NCBI RefSeq assembly: GCF_024298965.1
Contig: NZ_CP085193.1
Span: forward strand, 3,906,001-3,970,000
Direction of reading: 5' to 3'
Length of the DNA stretch: 64,000 bases
DNA from: Streptomyces rapamycinicus NRRL 5491
Lineage (GTDB): Bacteria > Actinomycetota > Actinomycetes > Streptomycetales > Streptomycetaceae
Numbering within the stretch: the first letter of the stretch is position 1; every line of letters begins with the position of its first letter. Below, piece after piece: positions 1-10,295 of the stretch. The position numbers and the translations under genes were made by a program. The notes under the pieces are model-generated. The model did no database searches, was not told where the DNA came from, and saw nothing but the letters and a program-made list of their open reading frames with translations.

Positions 1-1970
1 GTGAGCGGCTCCTCGGCGATGATCTGCCGGTCGGTGACATCCCGGGTCTCGACCCACTCCGTCCCCCACACCTCGGCGAACCGCGCCCCGTCCCAGGTCG
101 TCACCCCGGCACAGGCCATCCGGCAGCCGACCGCGCCGAGCAGCGCGCTGCGCAGTGACTCGGGCACGTCGTCGAGGGTGCGGAGGGTGAGCACGGCGCC
201 CGCGTGGGCGGAGCGGAGCCGCTGGATGCCGCGCAGGGCCTCGGGAGTGATGGTGTGCGAGGCGTCGTCCAGGACCAGGCAGGCGAACAGCGAACGGTCG
301 ACCCGGCCCACGGCGCACTCGGTGAACTGCGCCAGGACCAGCCGCGCCAGCATCCGCGACGCCTCCGCATGGCCGCGCTCGGGCAGGTCGATACGGACCC
401 GGAGGGGGTGTTCGAGGGCGCGGAGCGAGAACGGGCGGCGGTCGCCCGCGGTGTCGAAGAAATCGGCGAACGCGGGCCGGTCCAGCAGCGCGATCCGGTC
501 CGCGAGCAGCGCGCCCACGTCCCCGGGCGCACCCGACTGCCGGACCCGCGCCTCCAGCTCACGGGCCTGCGCCCGCTCCCCCGCCTCGTCCAGCGCCTCA
601 CGCAGCGCGTTGACTGCCGTCTTGGAACCGTCCAGCAGCTCCCGCAGATCCGGGACGGACGGGAAGCGGCCGTGGGCGGCGCGGTAGGGGCCGAGCAACT
701 GGGCCAGCGCGGTGGCGGCGCGCCGGCTGTCCCCGCCGGGCAGCGAGGCCGCCATGTCGCCGATCAGGGCCTCGGCGAGGATGCCCGCGGCCTCGTCGGG
801 GTCGGTGGTGCCGCCGTAGAGGTCGAGGTCATAGCCGGAGTCGGGCCGGCCGATCTTCACGACGACGTCGAACGCCTCATCCGCCCCGAGCCCGGCCCCC
901 GCCGCCCCGACCGCCACGACCGCGACCTGCCCGGCGAGCGCCTGCAGACACAGCGACTCCACGACGGGCCGCACCACCCGCCCCGTCTTCCCCGAACCGG
1001 GCGGCCCGACGGCCAGCAGCGAGGTGCCGAGCACCTCGGGATCGAGGGCGAGCCCGACGCCACGGTGCTGGTAAGGATTGCGGGGATCCTCAGCCGCGGT
1101 GCCGAGGCGGACCTGATGGGCGAGGAGATCATGCCGCGCCGTCCGGGCGGGCAGATCCCGCGCCCCGGACGGATGGCCGTACGAGGCGGCGCCATTGCGC
1201 AGCACGGTGTCGGTGAACGAGGCGAGCGAATTCCGCCCCGCCCGCACGGACTGCCAGGCGCGCTCGATCCGGGCGTGGTCGACGTCATTCATCGCCCCCC
1301 CGCGCGCGTCCGCCGCCAGCCGATCAGCCGCACTGTGGCCCCCCGCGGCCCGCAATTGCGGCCACTCCACCGGATCCCCCTCCGGCCGCCCCGCGGCAGC
1401 CGCCTCAGGAGCGGGCTCATCCCAGGCCCGCCGGAAAAGGGGCGCGACGTAACGGCGCCAGACCTCGGGCCAGTGGCCGACGCGACCGAAGATCACGGCG
1501 AGGACCCCTGCGAAGATGACTTGGTAGATGCGCCAAGCCCAGACGAACGCCATCTTGTCGTCGCCTTCGACCCAGGACTCCGGGGTCAGCAAGTACAGCG
1601 GCCAGAGGTAGAAGCTGCCGAAGTACTCGTAATAGATCAGTGACCAGACCAGCCAGCCGCACAGGGCCGAGATCAGGGCCCCGCTGAGCAGCCGCTGCCC
1701 CGGAATCCGATCCGGCTCCTCCGGTGCCTTCGGCTTGTGCTCGTACGTCCACACCCCCGGCCCCGCCTCGGATCGCGGAGCGCGCAGCCAGGCGACGAAG
1801 GACGGGCGGGCCGCGGGCGCGGGGACCGGAGGGGCGCCGGGGGCCGCCGGGGGCGCGGTCGGCGGCATCGGCGGCGGGGTGGCCGGAAAGGAAGGCGGGG
1901 ATTGCGGAGGCGGGGGTGGGGGCGGGTTGTGGCGTGTGCTGCGTGGGTCGAACGTGCCCTCGGTGTCCAT
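1..1970 (-). CDS. ATP-binding membrane protein, P-loop type (C-terminus outside window)
   Basis: The frame runs leftward from 1970 off the window edge with no stop, giving at least 656 residues. Residues 1-55 are Pro/Ala-rich and probably disordered. Hydrophobic stretches near 95-125 and 150-165 suggest a membrane anchor. A P-loop, GPPGSGKTGR, lies near residue 320, and a hydrophobic strand ending LVLDD near 560 fits Walker B. This resembles streptomycete ATP/GTP-binding proteins distantly related to conjugative coupling ATPases; its substrate is unknown. ATG 1970 is chosen because AAGGGGCAG lies just upstream; an in-frame ATG at 2018 has no ribosome site. It is divergent from gabT. No other transfer genes are near, so conjugation is not inferred. 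Confidence 0.72.
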   Translation of the reverse strand, partial: MDTEGTFDPRSTRHNPPPPPPPQSPPSFPATPPPMPPTAPPAAPGAPPVPAPAARPSFVAWLRAPRSEAGPGVWTYEHKPKAPEEPDRIPGQRLLSGALISALCGWLVWSLIYYEYFGSFYLWPLYLLTPESWVEGDDKMAFVWAWRIYQVIFAGVLAVIFGRVGHWPEVWRRYVAPLFRRAWDEPAPEAAAAGRPEGDPVEWPQLRAAGGHSAADRLAADARGGAMNDVDHARIERAWQSVRAGRNSLASFTDTVLRNGAASYGHPSGARDLPARTARHDLLAHQVRLGTAAEDPRNPYQHRGVGLALDPEVLGTSLLAVGPPGSGKTGRVVRPVVESLCLQALAGQVAVVAVGAAGAGLGADEAFDVVVKIGRPDSGYDLDLYGGTTDPDEAAGILAEALIGDMAASLPGGDSRRAATALAQLLGPYRAAHGRFPSVPDLRELLDGSKTAVNALREALDEAGERAQARELEARVRQSGAPGDVGALLADRIALLDRPAFADFFDTAGDRRPFSLRALEHPLRVRIDLPERGHAEASRMLARLVLAQFTECAVGRVDRSLFACLVLDDASHTITPEALRGIQRLRSAHAGAVLTLRTLDDVPESLRSALLGAVGCRMACAGVTTWDGARFAEVWGTEWVETRDVTDRQIIAEEPL

Positions 1971-2220
1971 GTGCTGCCCCTTGCCCCCTGACCGGCTGTT
2001 CCTCGGCTTTCGCGCCATCGCTCAATCTAGTGTTCCCGCGCGGGGAGTTCAGCGACCCGGGCGGGCCCGTCTCACTCGCGGGGTCCGTAAGGCCGTCGTC
2101 GGGCTATGGCCGTCGCGGACAAGGAAACACGCGCAGTGCTCCCGAACGGAACATGCCTCATCCCTCGCCACGCCCATAGCCTGCGACTAAAGCCCCCTGT
2201 TCTTTCCCCTGGAGCCCGTC

Positions 2221-3570
2221 ATGACCGAACTGTCCGGAGGCCCGGCCCTCCCCCAGGAGCGTCGCGTCGTCACCGCCATTCCCGGCCCGAAGTCGCAGGA
2301 GCTGCTCGCCCGTAAGAACGCGGCGGTCGCCAGTGGGGTGGGGAGTGTGCTGCCGGTCTTCACCGTGCGCGCGGGCGGCGGTGTGATCGAGGACGTGGAC
2401 GGCAATTCGCTGATCGACTTCGGTTCCGGTATCGCCGTGACCTCCGTCGGCTCCTCCGCGGAGGCCGTCGTGCGCCGGGCGTCCGCGCAGTTGGCGGACT
2501 TCACGCACACCTGTTTCATGGTCACGCCGTACGAGGGCTATGTGGAGGTCTGCGAGGAGCTGGCCCGGCTCACGCCCGGCGACCACGCCAAGAAGTCGGC
2601 GCTGTTCAACTCGGGCGCCGAGGCGGTGGAGAACGCGGTGAAGATCGCGCGTTCGTACACCAAGCGCCAGGCGGTCGTCGTCTTCGACCACGGCTACCAC
2701 GGCCGGACCAACCTCACCATGGCGCTCACCGCCAAGAACATGCCGTACAAGCACGGCTTCGGCCCCTTCGCGCCGGAGGTCTACCGCGTTCCGCTCGCCT
2801 ACCCCTACCGCTGGCTGACCGGCCCGGAGAACTGCGCCGAGGAGGCCGCGGCCCAGGCCATCGACATGATCAGCAAGCAGATCGGGGCCGAGAACGTGGC
2901 CGCGATCATCATCGAGCCGATCCTCGGCGAGGGCGGCTTCATCGAGCCCGCCAAGGGCTTCCTGCCCAGGATCGCGGAGTTCGCCAAGTCCAACGGCATC
3001 GTCTTCGTCGCGGACGAGATCCAGTCCGGCTTCTGCCGCACCGGCCAGTGGTTCGCCTGTGAGGACGAGGGCATCGTCCCGGACCTGATCACCACCGCCA
3101 AGGGCATCGCGGGCGGTCTGCCGCTGGCGGCCGTCACCGGCCGCGCGGAGATCATGGACGCGGCGCACTCCGGCGGTCTCGGCGGCACCTACGGCGGAAA
3201 CCCGGTGGCGTGCGCGGCGGCGCTCGGCGCGATCGAGACGATGCGCGAGCTGGACCTCAACGCCAGGGCCAAGCGCATCGAGGGGGTCATGAAGGGCCGC
3301 CTCGGCGCGATGCGGGAGAAGTACGACATCATCGGCGACCTCCGCGGCCGCGGCGCCATGATCGCAATCGAACTCGTGAAGTCCGGCACCAAGGACCCCG
3401 ACCCCGCGGCCACGGCCGCCGTCGCCAAGGCGTGCCACTCGGCCGGGCTGTTGGTGCTGACCTGCGGTACCTACGGCAATGTGCTGCGTTTCCTGCCGCC
3501 GCTGGTGATCGGCGACGACCTTCTGAACGAAGGTCTCGACATCCTCGAGAGCGCCTTCGGCGAGCTGTGA
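2221..3570 (+). CDS. gabT: 4-aminobutyrate aminotransferase
   Basis: PLP-dependent class III aminotransferase of 449 residues, the usual length. It moves the amino group of GABA to 2-oxoglutarate, giving succinate semialdehyde and glutamate in the cytoplasm. The PLP pocket is intact: the aspartate of VADEIQSGF (about 265) would bind the pyridine nitrogen, and the lysine of TTAKGIAGG (about 294) would form the Schiff base. SGAEAVENAVKIAR matches the phosphate-binding segment. It stands beside a polyamine uptake and oxidation operon, which fits the last steps of putrescine breakdown. A weak GGAG precedes the ATG. Specificity for GABA over other omega-amino acids is inferred from family similarity. 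Confidence 0.92.
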   Translation: MTELSGGPALPQERRVVTAIPGPKSQELLARKNAAVASGVGSVLPVFTVRAGGGVIEDVDGNSLIDFGSGIAVTSVGSSAEAVVRRASAQLADFTHTCFMVTPYEGYVEVCEELARLTPGDHAKKSALFNSGAEAVENAVKIARSYTKRQAVVVFDHGYHGRTNLTMALTAKNMPYKHGFGPFAPEVYRVPLAYPYRWLTGPENCAEEAAAQAIDMISKQIGAENVAAIIIEPILGEGGFIEPAKGFLPRIAEFAKSNGIVFVADEIQSGFCRTGQWFACEDEGIVPDLITTAKGIAGGLPLAAVTGRAEIMDAAHSGGLGGTYGGNPVACAAALGAIETMRELDLNARAKRIEGVMKGRLGAMREKYDIIGDLRGRGAMIAIELVKSGTKDPDPAATAAVAKACHSAGLLVLTCGTYGNVLRFLPPLVIGDDLLNEGLDILESAFGEL

Positions 3571-3672
3571 CTGTGAGTGATCGATGGGTGGCGTGAAGAA
3601 GATGTGCGGGGCCGATGACAGGTGGGTGATCGGTCTGTCGGGCGGGGCTTCGCTGCCGTACGGTCATTGCAG

Positions 3673-4602
3673 ATGAGAGAAACACCCCGCTCGCAGGGGA
3701 CTGCGGGCGATGCCGAGCCGGTGCTTCCCCAGCCCCGACCCGGCTGTGCCCTCGCGCACACCACTGGAGCCTCCGGCTCCGGATCTCCTCACCGATCGGA
3801 CGGCCGCCCGCCCCAAACCCCCCGGGGCGCGCGGCACACCGATCGCCACGGCGGCCCCGGAACCACCCCCCCTGTTCCGGGGCCGCCGACTGTTCACTCC
3901 CCTTCCGCGCCACGGGCGCCCCTTTCCGCGCTCCGCACGCCCCTCGCACTGATCGCGTTGCTCGCGCTGTGCACCTGGCAGATCGCCGTCCACGGCCCCC
4001 TGCGCGCCTACGACGAACGGCTCGGCCGGGCGATCGCCGGCTCGGCGCTCCCCTCCCCCGTCGCCGAGTTCCTCGCCGACCTCGGCAATACGGCGGTCGC
4101 GGTACCCGTCCTCGCCGTCGCCATCGGCTGGGCGGCGTGGTGCACCCGGCGCGCGGAAGAGCCGCGCTGGTGGCTGCCGCCGCTGGCCGCCGCGGTGGCG
4201 ATGGCGGCGGTTCCGGCACTGGTGGTTCCGTTCAAGGCGCTGATCGACCGCCCCGGCCCGCCCGGGCCGCTGGCGGACGAGACCGGATTCTTTCCCTCCG
4301 GCCATGCCGCGACGGCCGCCGTCGCCTACGGCGCGGTGGCGCTGCTGCTCCACCCTCTTCTGCGCCCGCGGCTCCGGCGGCCCCTCCTGGTGGCCGTCGC
4401 CGTGCTGAACCTCGCCGTGGCAGCCGGGCTGGTCCGGCGCGGCTACCACTGGCCGCTGGACACCGTCGCGAGCTGGTGTCTGTCCGGTCTGCCACTGTGG
4501 ACGGTGCTCAGGGTCGGCCGTTTGAGCCACAGCGGTCAGCGGTCCAGTCCGGACTCGCGGACCCGACGGTCACCCCGGGCCGCGCCGAGCGACCCGGACT
4601 GA
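3673..4602 (+). CDS. PAP2-family membrane phosphatase
   Basis: About 309 residues. The N-terminal 75 are Pro/Arg-rich and low in information, followed by several hydrophobic helices. The acid-phosphatase signature is visible: a lysine-arginine element KALIDRP, then PSGHAAT and RRGYHWPLD, whose histidines would be catalytic. The first element is shorter than the usual KX6RP spacing. Family members remove phosphate from phosphatidic acid, undecaprenyl pyrophosphate or similar lipids at the membrane; the substrate here is unknown. The start is uncertain: ATG 3673 and GTG 3622 are both in frame and neither has a good ribosome site. It ends 22 bp from the convergent amine oxidase gene. Confidence 0.75.
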   Translation: MRETPRSQGTAGDAEPVLPQPRPGCALAHTTGASGSGSPHRSDGRPPQTPRGARHTDRHGGPGTTPPVPGPPTVHSPSAPRAPLSALRTPLALIALLALCTWQIAVHGPLRAYDERLGRAIAGSALPSPVAEFLADLGNTAVAVPVLAVAIGWAAWCTRRAEEPRWWLPPLAAAVAMAAVPALVVPFKALIDRPGPPGPLADETGFFPSGHAATAAVAYGAVALLLHPLLRPRLRRPLLVAVAVLNLAVAAGLVRRGYHWPLDTVASWCLSGLPLWTVLRVGRLSHSGQRSSPDSRTRRSPRAAPSDPD

Positions 4603-4624
4603 CCACGGCGCGCGGGCTCCGCCC

Positions 4625-6073
4625 TCAGCTGTCGAACCCCAGCCCCACCTTGTCCATCGCCTTCAGCCACAGATTGCGGCGCCCGCCGTTCTCGTCGGCC
4701 CGGGTCATGGACCACTGGGTGATGCCGATGCCCGCCCACCGCACCGGCTCCGGCGGGAAGGGCAGGGGCTTGCTGCGGACCATCTCCAGGCGGGTACGCT
4801 CGGTGCGCTCCCCGGCGAGCAGATCGAGCATCACCTCGGCGCCGAACCGGGTCGCCCCGACGCCCAGGCCCGTATAGCCGAGCGCGTACGCCACCCGCCC
4901 CCCGTGCGCGCTGCCGAAGAAGGCGGAGAAGCGCGAGCAGGTGTCGATGGCACCGCCCCAGGCGTGGCTGAAGCGCACGCCCTCCAGCTGCGGGAAGCAG
5001 CGGAAGAAGTGCTGGGCGAGGGTGCGGTAGGTGGCGGGGTGGTGATCGTATTCGGCGCGCACGCGCCCGCCGTAGCGGTAGACGATGTCGTAGCCGCCCC
5101 ACAGGATGCGCTGGTCGGCGGTGAGCCGGAAGTAGTGGAAGTGGTTGGCGGTGTCGCTGAGTCCCTGCCTGCCCCGCCAGCCGATCGCGTCGAGCTGCTC
5201 CTGGTTGAGCGGCTCGGTCATCAGCGCGTGATCGTAGACGGGGGTGACGTACGGGCGGACGCGGCGTACCAGCGCGGGGAAGGCGTTGGTGGCGAGCGCC
5301 ACCTGGCGGGCGCGCACCCGGCCGTACGGGGTGCGGACGTCCATCGCCGCCCCGGCGCCGGCCAGCCGTGCGGCCGGGGTGTGTTCGTAGATCCGTACGC
5401 CCAGTTCGGCGCAGGCCCGCGCCAGGCCCCAGGCGAGCTTGGCGGGGTGCAGCATGGCCACGCCGCGGCGGTCCCACAGCCCGGCCAGGAAGGTGGGCGA
5501 GTCGACCTCGGCGCGCACCGCGTCGCGGTCGAGGAACTCCTGCTCGCCGACGCCGATTTCGGCCGCCAGCTGGGCGGCCTCGCGCAACTCCGCCACCTGG
5601 TACGGCTCGGTGGCCACGTCGATCTCGCCGGTGCGCTCGAAGTCGCAGTCGATGCCGTAGCGCTCGACGGCGGACTCGATGGCGTCGAGGTTGTGGTGGC
5701 CGAGCCGTTCGAGTTCGGCCAGTTCATCGGGCCAGCGGGCGGCGCCGTTGCCGAGGCCGTGGGTGAGAGAGGCGGCGCAGAAGCCGCCGTTGCGCCCGGA
5801 GGCGGCCCAGCCGATCTCCTGGCCCTCGACCAGGACCACCTCGCGGCCGGGGTCGCGCTCCTTGGCGATCAGGGCGGTCCACAGCCCGCTGTAGCCGCCG
5901 CCGACGACGAGCAGATCGCACTGCTCCTCCCCGACGAGGGCGGGGCGGGGGCCGGGCCTGCCGGGGTCGTCCAGCCAGTACGGCCGGTACGCGGCCCCGG
6001 CCAGGGCCTTCCAAGCGGACGGGGTGGGGGCACCCTCGCCCCCGGACGAGCGGGTCATGGCGTCCGTGGCCAT
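4625..6073 (-). CDS. FAD-dependent amine oxidase, gamma-glutamylputrescine oxidase-like
   Basis: 482-residue flavoprotein of the DAO family. The dinucleotide-binding motif VVGGGYSGLW is near residue 45, followed by the family element GWAASGRNGGFC, and GYTGLGVGATRFG lies near the C-terminus. Relatives such as PuuB oxidise gamma-glutamylputrescine to the aldehyde with release of ammonia and hydrogen peroxide. It is the last gene of the leftward operon with potD-A-B-C, supporting a role in breaking down imported polyamines. The open frame extends upstream to 6739 but that part is a shadow of potC; ATG 6073 is preceded by GAGGAG. Whether the substrate is gamma-glutamylated or free amine cannot be read from the sequence. 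Confidence 0.87.
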   Translation of the reverse strand: MATDAMTRSSGGEGAPTPSAWKALAGAAYRPYWLDDPGRPGPRPALVGEEQCDLLVVGGGYSGLWTALIAKERDPGREVVLVEGQEIGWAASGRNGGFCAASLTHGLGNGAARWPDELAELERLGHHNLDAIESAVERYGIDCDFERTGEIDVATEPYQVAELREAAQLAAEIGVGEQEFLDRDAVRAEVDSPTFLAGLWDRRGVAMLHPAKLAWGLARACAELGVRIYEHTPAARLAGAGAAMDVRTPYGRVRARQVALATNAFPALVRRVRPYVTPVYDHALMTEPLNQEQLDAIGWRGRQGLSDTANHFHYFRLTADQRILWGGYDIVYRYGGRVRAEYDHHPATYRTLAQHFFRCFPQLEGVRFSHAWGGAIDTCSRFSAFFGSAHGGRVAYALGYTGLGVGATRFGAEVMLDLLAGERTERTRLEMVRSKPLPFPPEPVRWAGIGITQWSMTRADENGGRRNLWLKAMDKVGLGFDS

Positions 6074-6078
6074 GGTTC

Positions 6079-6876
6079 TCAGCTCCTCTTGCGGCGGGCG
6101 CCGGCCAGTTGGCCGACGAGAACGCACAACACCGCGACCGCGAACATCGCCGTTCCGATCACATTGATCTGCACGGGCGTGCCGCGCTGTGCGGATCCCC
6201 AGACGAACATGGGGAAGGTCACGGTCGAGCCGGCGTTGAAGTTGGTGATGATGAAGTCGTCGAAGGAGAGCGCGAAGGACAGCAGCGCGCCCGCGGCGAT
6301 CCCGGGCGCGGCGATCGGCAGGGTGACGCGCAGGAAGGTCTGCACCGGGGAGGCGTAGAGGTCCTGGGCGGCCTGCTCCAGCCGGGGATCCATGGACATC
6401 ACCCGCGCCTTGACGGCCGTCACCACGAAGCTCAGGCAGAACATGATGTGGGCGATGAGGATCGTCCAGAAGCCGAAGTCCACGCCCATGTTGAGGAAGA
6501 GGGTGGCCAGCGAGGCGGCCATGACGACCTCGGGCATCGCCATCGGCAGGAAGATCAGGCTGTTGACCGCGGGGCGGGCCCGGAAGCGGTAGCGGGCCAG
6601 CGCGAAGGAGATCATCGTGCCGAGGACGGTCGCGCCGATCGTCGCCCATATCGCGATCTTCAGGCTGAGCGAGAGCGAGCCGCACAGGTCGGCGACGCCG
6701 CACGGATCGGTCCAGGCGTCGGTGGAGAACCGCTGCCATTCGTAGTTGAACCGGCCGTTGGGCTTGTTGAAGGAGAAGACCAGGACGACGACGTTGGGCA
6801 GGATCAGATACGCGAGGGTGCCGAGCCCCGCGATGATCACCAGGTTCCGCCGTATCCAGCGCGTCAGGGCCGTCAC
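6079..6876 (-). CDS. potC: Spermidine/putrescine ABC transporter permease PotC
   Basis: 265-residue integral membrane protein with about six transmembrane helices, the usual PotC size. The cytoplasmic EAA loop is seen as EQAAQDLYASPVQTFLRVTLP, which would contact PotA. It is the second permease half of the polyamine importer. The GTG start at 6876 overlaps the potB stop by four bases (GTGA), so translation is probably coupled. It ends five bases before the start of the amine oxidase gene. A loop after helix 1 (about residues 40-65) carries two cysteines, in the phrase DPCGVADLCG, which is unusual and could be a disulphide outside the membrane. Confidence 0.92.
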   Translation of the reverse strand: MTALTRWIRRNLVIIAGLGTLAYLILPNVVVLVFSFNKPNGRFNYEWQRFSTDAWTDPCGVADLCGSLSLSLKIAIWATIGATVLGTMISFALARYRFRARPAVNSLIFLPMAMPEVVMAASLATLFLNMGVDFGFWTILIAHIMFCLSFVVTAVKARVMSMDPRLEQAAQDLYASPVQTFLRVTLPIAAPGIAAGALLSFALSFDDFIITNFNAGSTVTFPMFVWGSAQRGTPVQINVIGTAMFAVAVLCVLVGQLAGARRKRS

Positions 6877-7807
6877 ACCAGGTCCTCCGTCCCGGACTTG
6901 CGGATGTAGACGGTGACCATCGTGAGGATGGCCGCCATGAGGATGAAGGACAGCGCCGCCGCCGTCGGATAGTCCAGCACCCGCAGGAACTGCGACTGGA
7001 TGACGTTGCCGATCATCTTCTGGTCGGTGGAGCCCAGCAGTTCGGCGTTGATGTAGTCGCCCGCGGCGGGGATGAAGGTGAGCAGGGTGCCCGCGACGAC
7101 GCCCGGCATGGACAGCGGGAAGGTCACCTTCCGGAAGATGGTGAAGGGGCGGGCGTAGAGATCTCCGGCGGCCTCGTGCAGCCGGGGGTCGATGCGCTCC
7201 AGGGAGGTGTAGAGCGGAAGGATCATGAAGGGCAGGAAGTTGTACGTCAGCCCGCAGACCACCGCGAGCGGCGTGGCCAGCACCCGCTGCCCCTCGGTGA
7301 TCCCCAGATAGCTGGTCACGTCCAGGATGTGCAGCGAGTTGAGCGCGCCCACCACCGGGCCGCTGTCGGCCAGGATCGTCTTCCAGGCGAGGGTGCGGAT
7401 CAGGAAGCTGGTGAAGAACGGCGCGATGACCAGGATCATCACCAGATTGCGCCAGCGGCCCGCCCGGAAGGCGATGAGGTACGCGAGCGGATAGCCGAGC
7501 AGCAGGCACAGCACGGTGGCGGTGGCGGAGTAGAGCACCGAGCGCAGGAAGTGCGGGTAGTACTCGGTGAGCGCGTCCCAGTAGGTCTGGAAGTGCCAGG
7601 TGACCTTGAAGCCCTCTTCGAGGGAGCCGGTCTGCACGGAGGTCGACGCCTGGTAGATCAGCGGCGCGGCGAAGAAGATCAGCAGCCAGAGGATGCCGGG
7701 GAGCAGCAGCCAGTAGGGCACCAGCCGCTTGCGGACGGCGGGCTTGATCAGGGGCGGCTTCTTCTCCCCCTCGACCGCCGGTGGCGCCTCGGGAGTCGCC
7801 GTAGCGC

Positions 7808-7811
<4 letters not shown>
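6873..7811 (-). CDS. potB: Spermidine/putrescine ABC transporter permease PotB
   Basis: 312-residue permease with about six membrane helices and a 30-residue cytoplasmic N-terminus rich in Pro, Glu and Lys. The EAA loop (LHEAAGDLYARPFTIFRKVT) is well conserved for contact with the ATPase PotA. PotB and PotC form the membrane channel for polyamine import. The ATG overlaps the potA stop by four bases (ATGA) and the 3' end overlaps potC in the same way, so all three would be made in step from one message. Confidence 0.92.
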
Positions 7812-8959
<1,148 letters not shown>

Positions 8960-8980
8960 GGCGGTGCGCTTCCTCGCTTG

Positions 8981-10228
8981 TCAGGCGCCGGTGAGCTTGG
9001 CGAACTTGTCCTCGAATGCCGCCTCTTCCTTGCTGGAGAGCGAGCGGAAGGAGTGGGACTTGGCGGCCATCTCCTCGTCCGGGAGGATCAGCGGATTGTC
9101 CGCCAGCGCCTTGTCGATCTTCGCGAGCTCCTCGCGCACGCCGTCGACCGGGCAGACGTAGTTGATGTACGCGGCGATCTTCGCGGCGACCTTGGGCTCG
9201 TAGAAGTAATCGATGAGCCGCTCGGCGTTCTTCTTGTGGCGCGCCTTGCTGGGGACCAGGAGGTTGTCCGTGGCCGTCATATAGCCGGCGTCGGGGATGG
9301 CGAACTCGATCTCGGGGTTGTCCGACTGGAGCTGGATCAGGTCCCCGGCCCAGGCCATACAGGCGGCGATGTCGCCCTTGGTGAGGTCGCCGGTGTAGTC
9401 GTTGCCGGTGAAGCGGCGGACCTGGCCCCGGTCGGACGCCTTCTGGAGGCGGGCGATCGCGGCGTCGTAGTCGTCGGCGGTGACCGTCTCGGGGTTCTTG
9501 CCCATGTCCAGGAGGGTCAGTCCGACGGTGTCGCGCATCTCGGTCAGCAGCCCGACCCGGCCCTTGAGCTTGGGGTCCTCCAGCAGCTGCGAGACCGAGG
9601 TGACCTTACGGCCGCCGGTGGCCTTCTTGTTGTACGCGATGACGGCGGGGATGCCGGTCCACGGGTAGGAGTGGGCGCGTCCCGGGTCCCAGTCCGGAGT
9701 GCGAAAAGGTTTCGCCAGGTTGGTGTAGGCATGGGGCAGTTGGGCGGGGTCCAGCGGTTGTATCCAGCCGAGCCGGATCATCCGGGCGGCCAGCCAGTCG
9801 GTGACGCAGATGAGGTCGCGGCCGGTGTCCTGGCCCGCCGCGAGCTGCGGCTTGATCTTGCCGAAGAACTCGACGTTGTCGTTGATGTCCTCGGTGTACT
9901 TGACCTTGATGCCGGTACGGCGCTGGAACGCGTCCAGGGTCGGATGGCGGCCGCCCTTGCCGACGTCCATGTACTCGGTCCAGTTGGAGAAGGCGAGCCG
10001 CTTCTCCTCGGCCGAGTGGTCATCCGAGGCGTTGTCCACCTCGGTGCGCCCTGCGGGCGGGATACCGCAGCCACCGAGCGCCCCGAGCCCGCCGACGGCG
10101 ATCGCCCCGGCGCCTCCCGCACGCAGCAGGGAGCGGCGGGTGAGCGCCATACGGCCGCTGGTCATGGAGCGCCGCATCGCGGCGATCTGTGGTGGGGACA
10201 GGCTCTCGGGCTCGTGCCGTGCTTCCAT
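8981..10228 (-). CDS. potD: Polyamine-binding lipoprotein PotD, Tat-exported
   Basis: 415-residue solute-binding protein that would capture putrescine or spermidine outside the membrane for PotABC. The N-terminus is longer than in enteric PotD: about 30 residues precede a twin-arginine motif (TRRSLL), a hydrophobic segment and a lipobox ending LGGCG. It is therefore predicted to be exported folded by the Tat pathway and lipid-anchored, as many streptomycete lipoproteins are. Mature-part features such as FSNWTEYMDVG and VKYTEDINDN fit the PotD/PotF family. AAAGG precedes the ATG. It lies 67 bp downstream of the aldehyde dehydrogenase gene, probably in one operon. Confidence 0.92.
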   Translation of the reverse strand: MEARHEPESLSPPQIAAMRRSMTSGRMALTRRSLLRAGGAGAIAVGGLGALGGCGIPPAGRTEVDNASDDHSAEEKRLAFSNWTEYMDVGKGGRHPTLDAFQRRTGIKVKYTEDINDNVEFFGKIKPQLAAGQDTGRDLICVTDWLAARMIRLGWIQPLDPAQLPHAYTNLAKPFRTPDWDPGRAHSYPWTGIPAVIAYNKKATGGRKVTSVSQLLEDPKLKGRVGLLTEMRDTVGLTLLDMGKNPETVTADDYDAAIARLQKASDRGQVRRFTGNDYTGDLTKGDIAACMAWAGDLIQLQSDNPEIEFAIPDAGYMTATDNLLVPSKARHKKNAERLIDYFYEPKVAAKIAAYINYVCPVDGVREELAKIDKALADNPLILPDEEMAAKSHSFRSLSSKEEAAFEDKFAKLTGA

Positions 10229-10295
10229 AAGCTGTGCCTTTCGAGGGTGTCGGCCGGTGGCGGCCGGCCGAGGCCACGCGGAGGTGGCCGCACAT

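Noticed and set aside
1..1970. Integrated conjugative element at the left edge because of the P-loop protein
   Set aside because: No integrase, attachment site, tra, kil or spd genes are nearby, and the neighbours are core genes.
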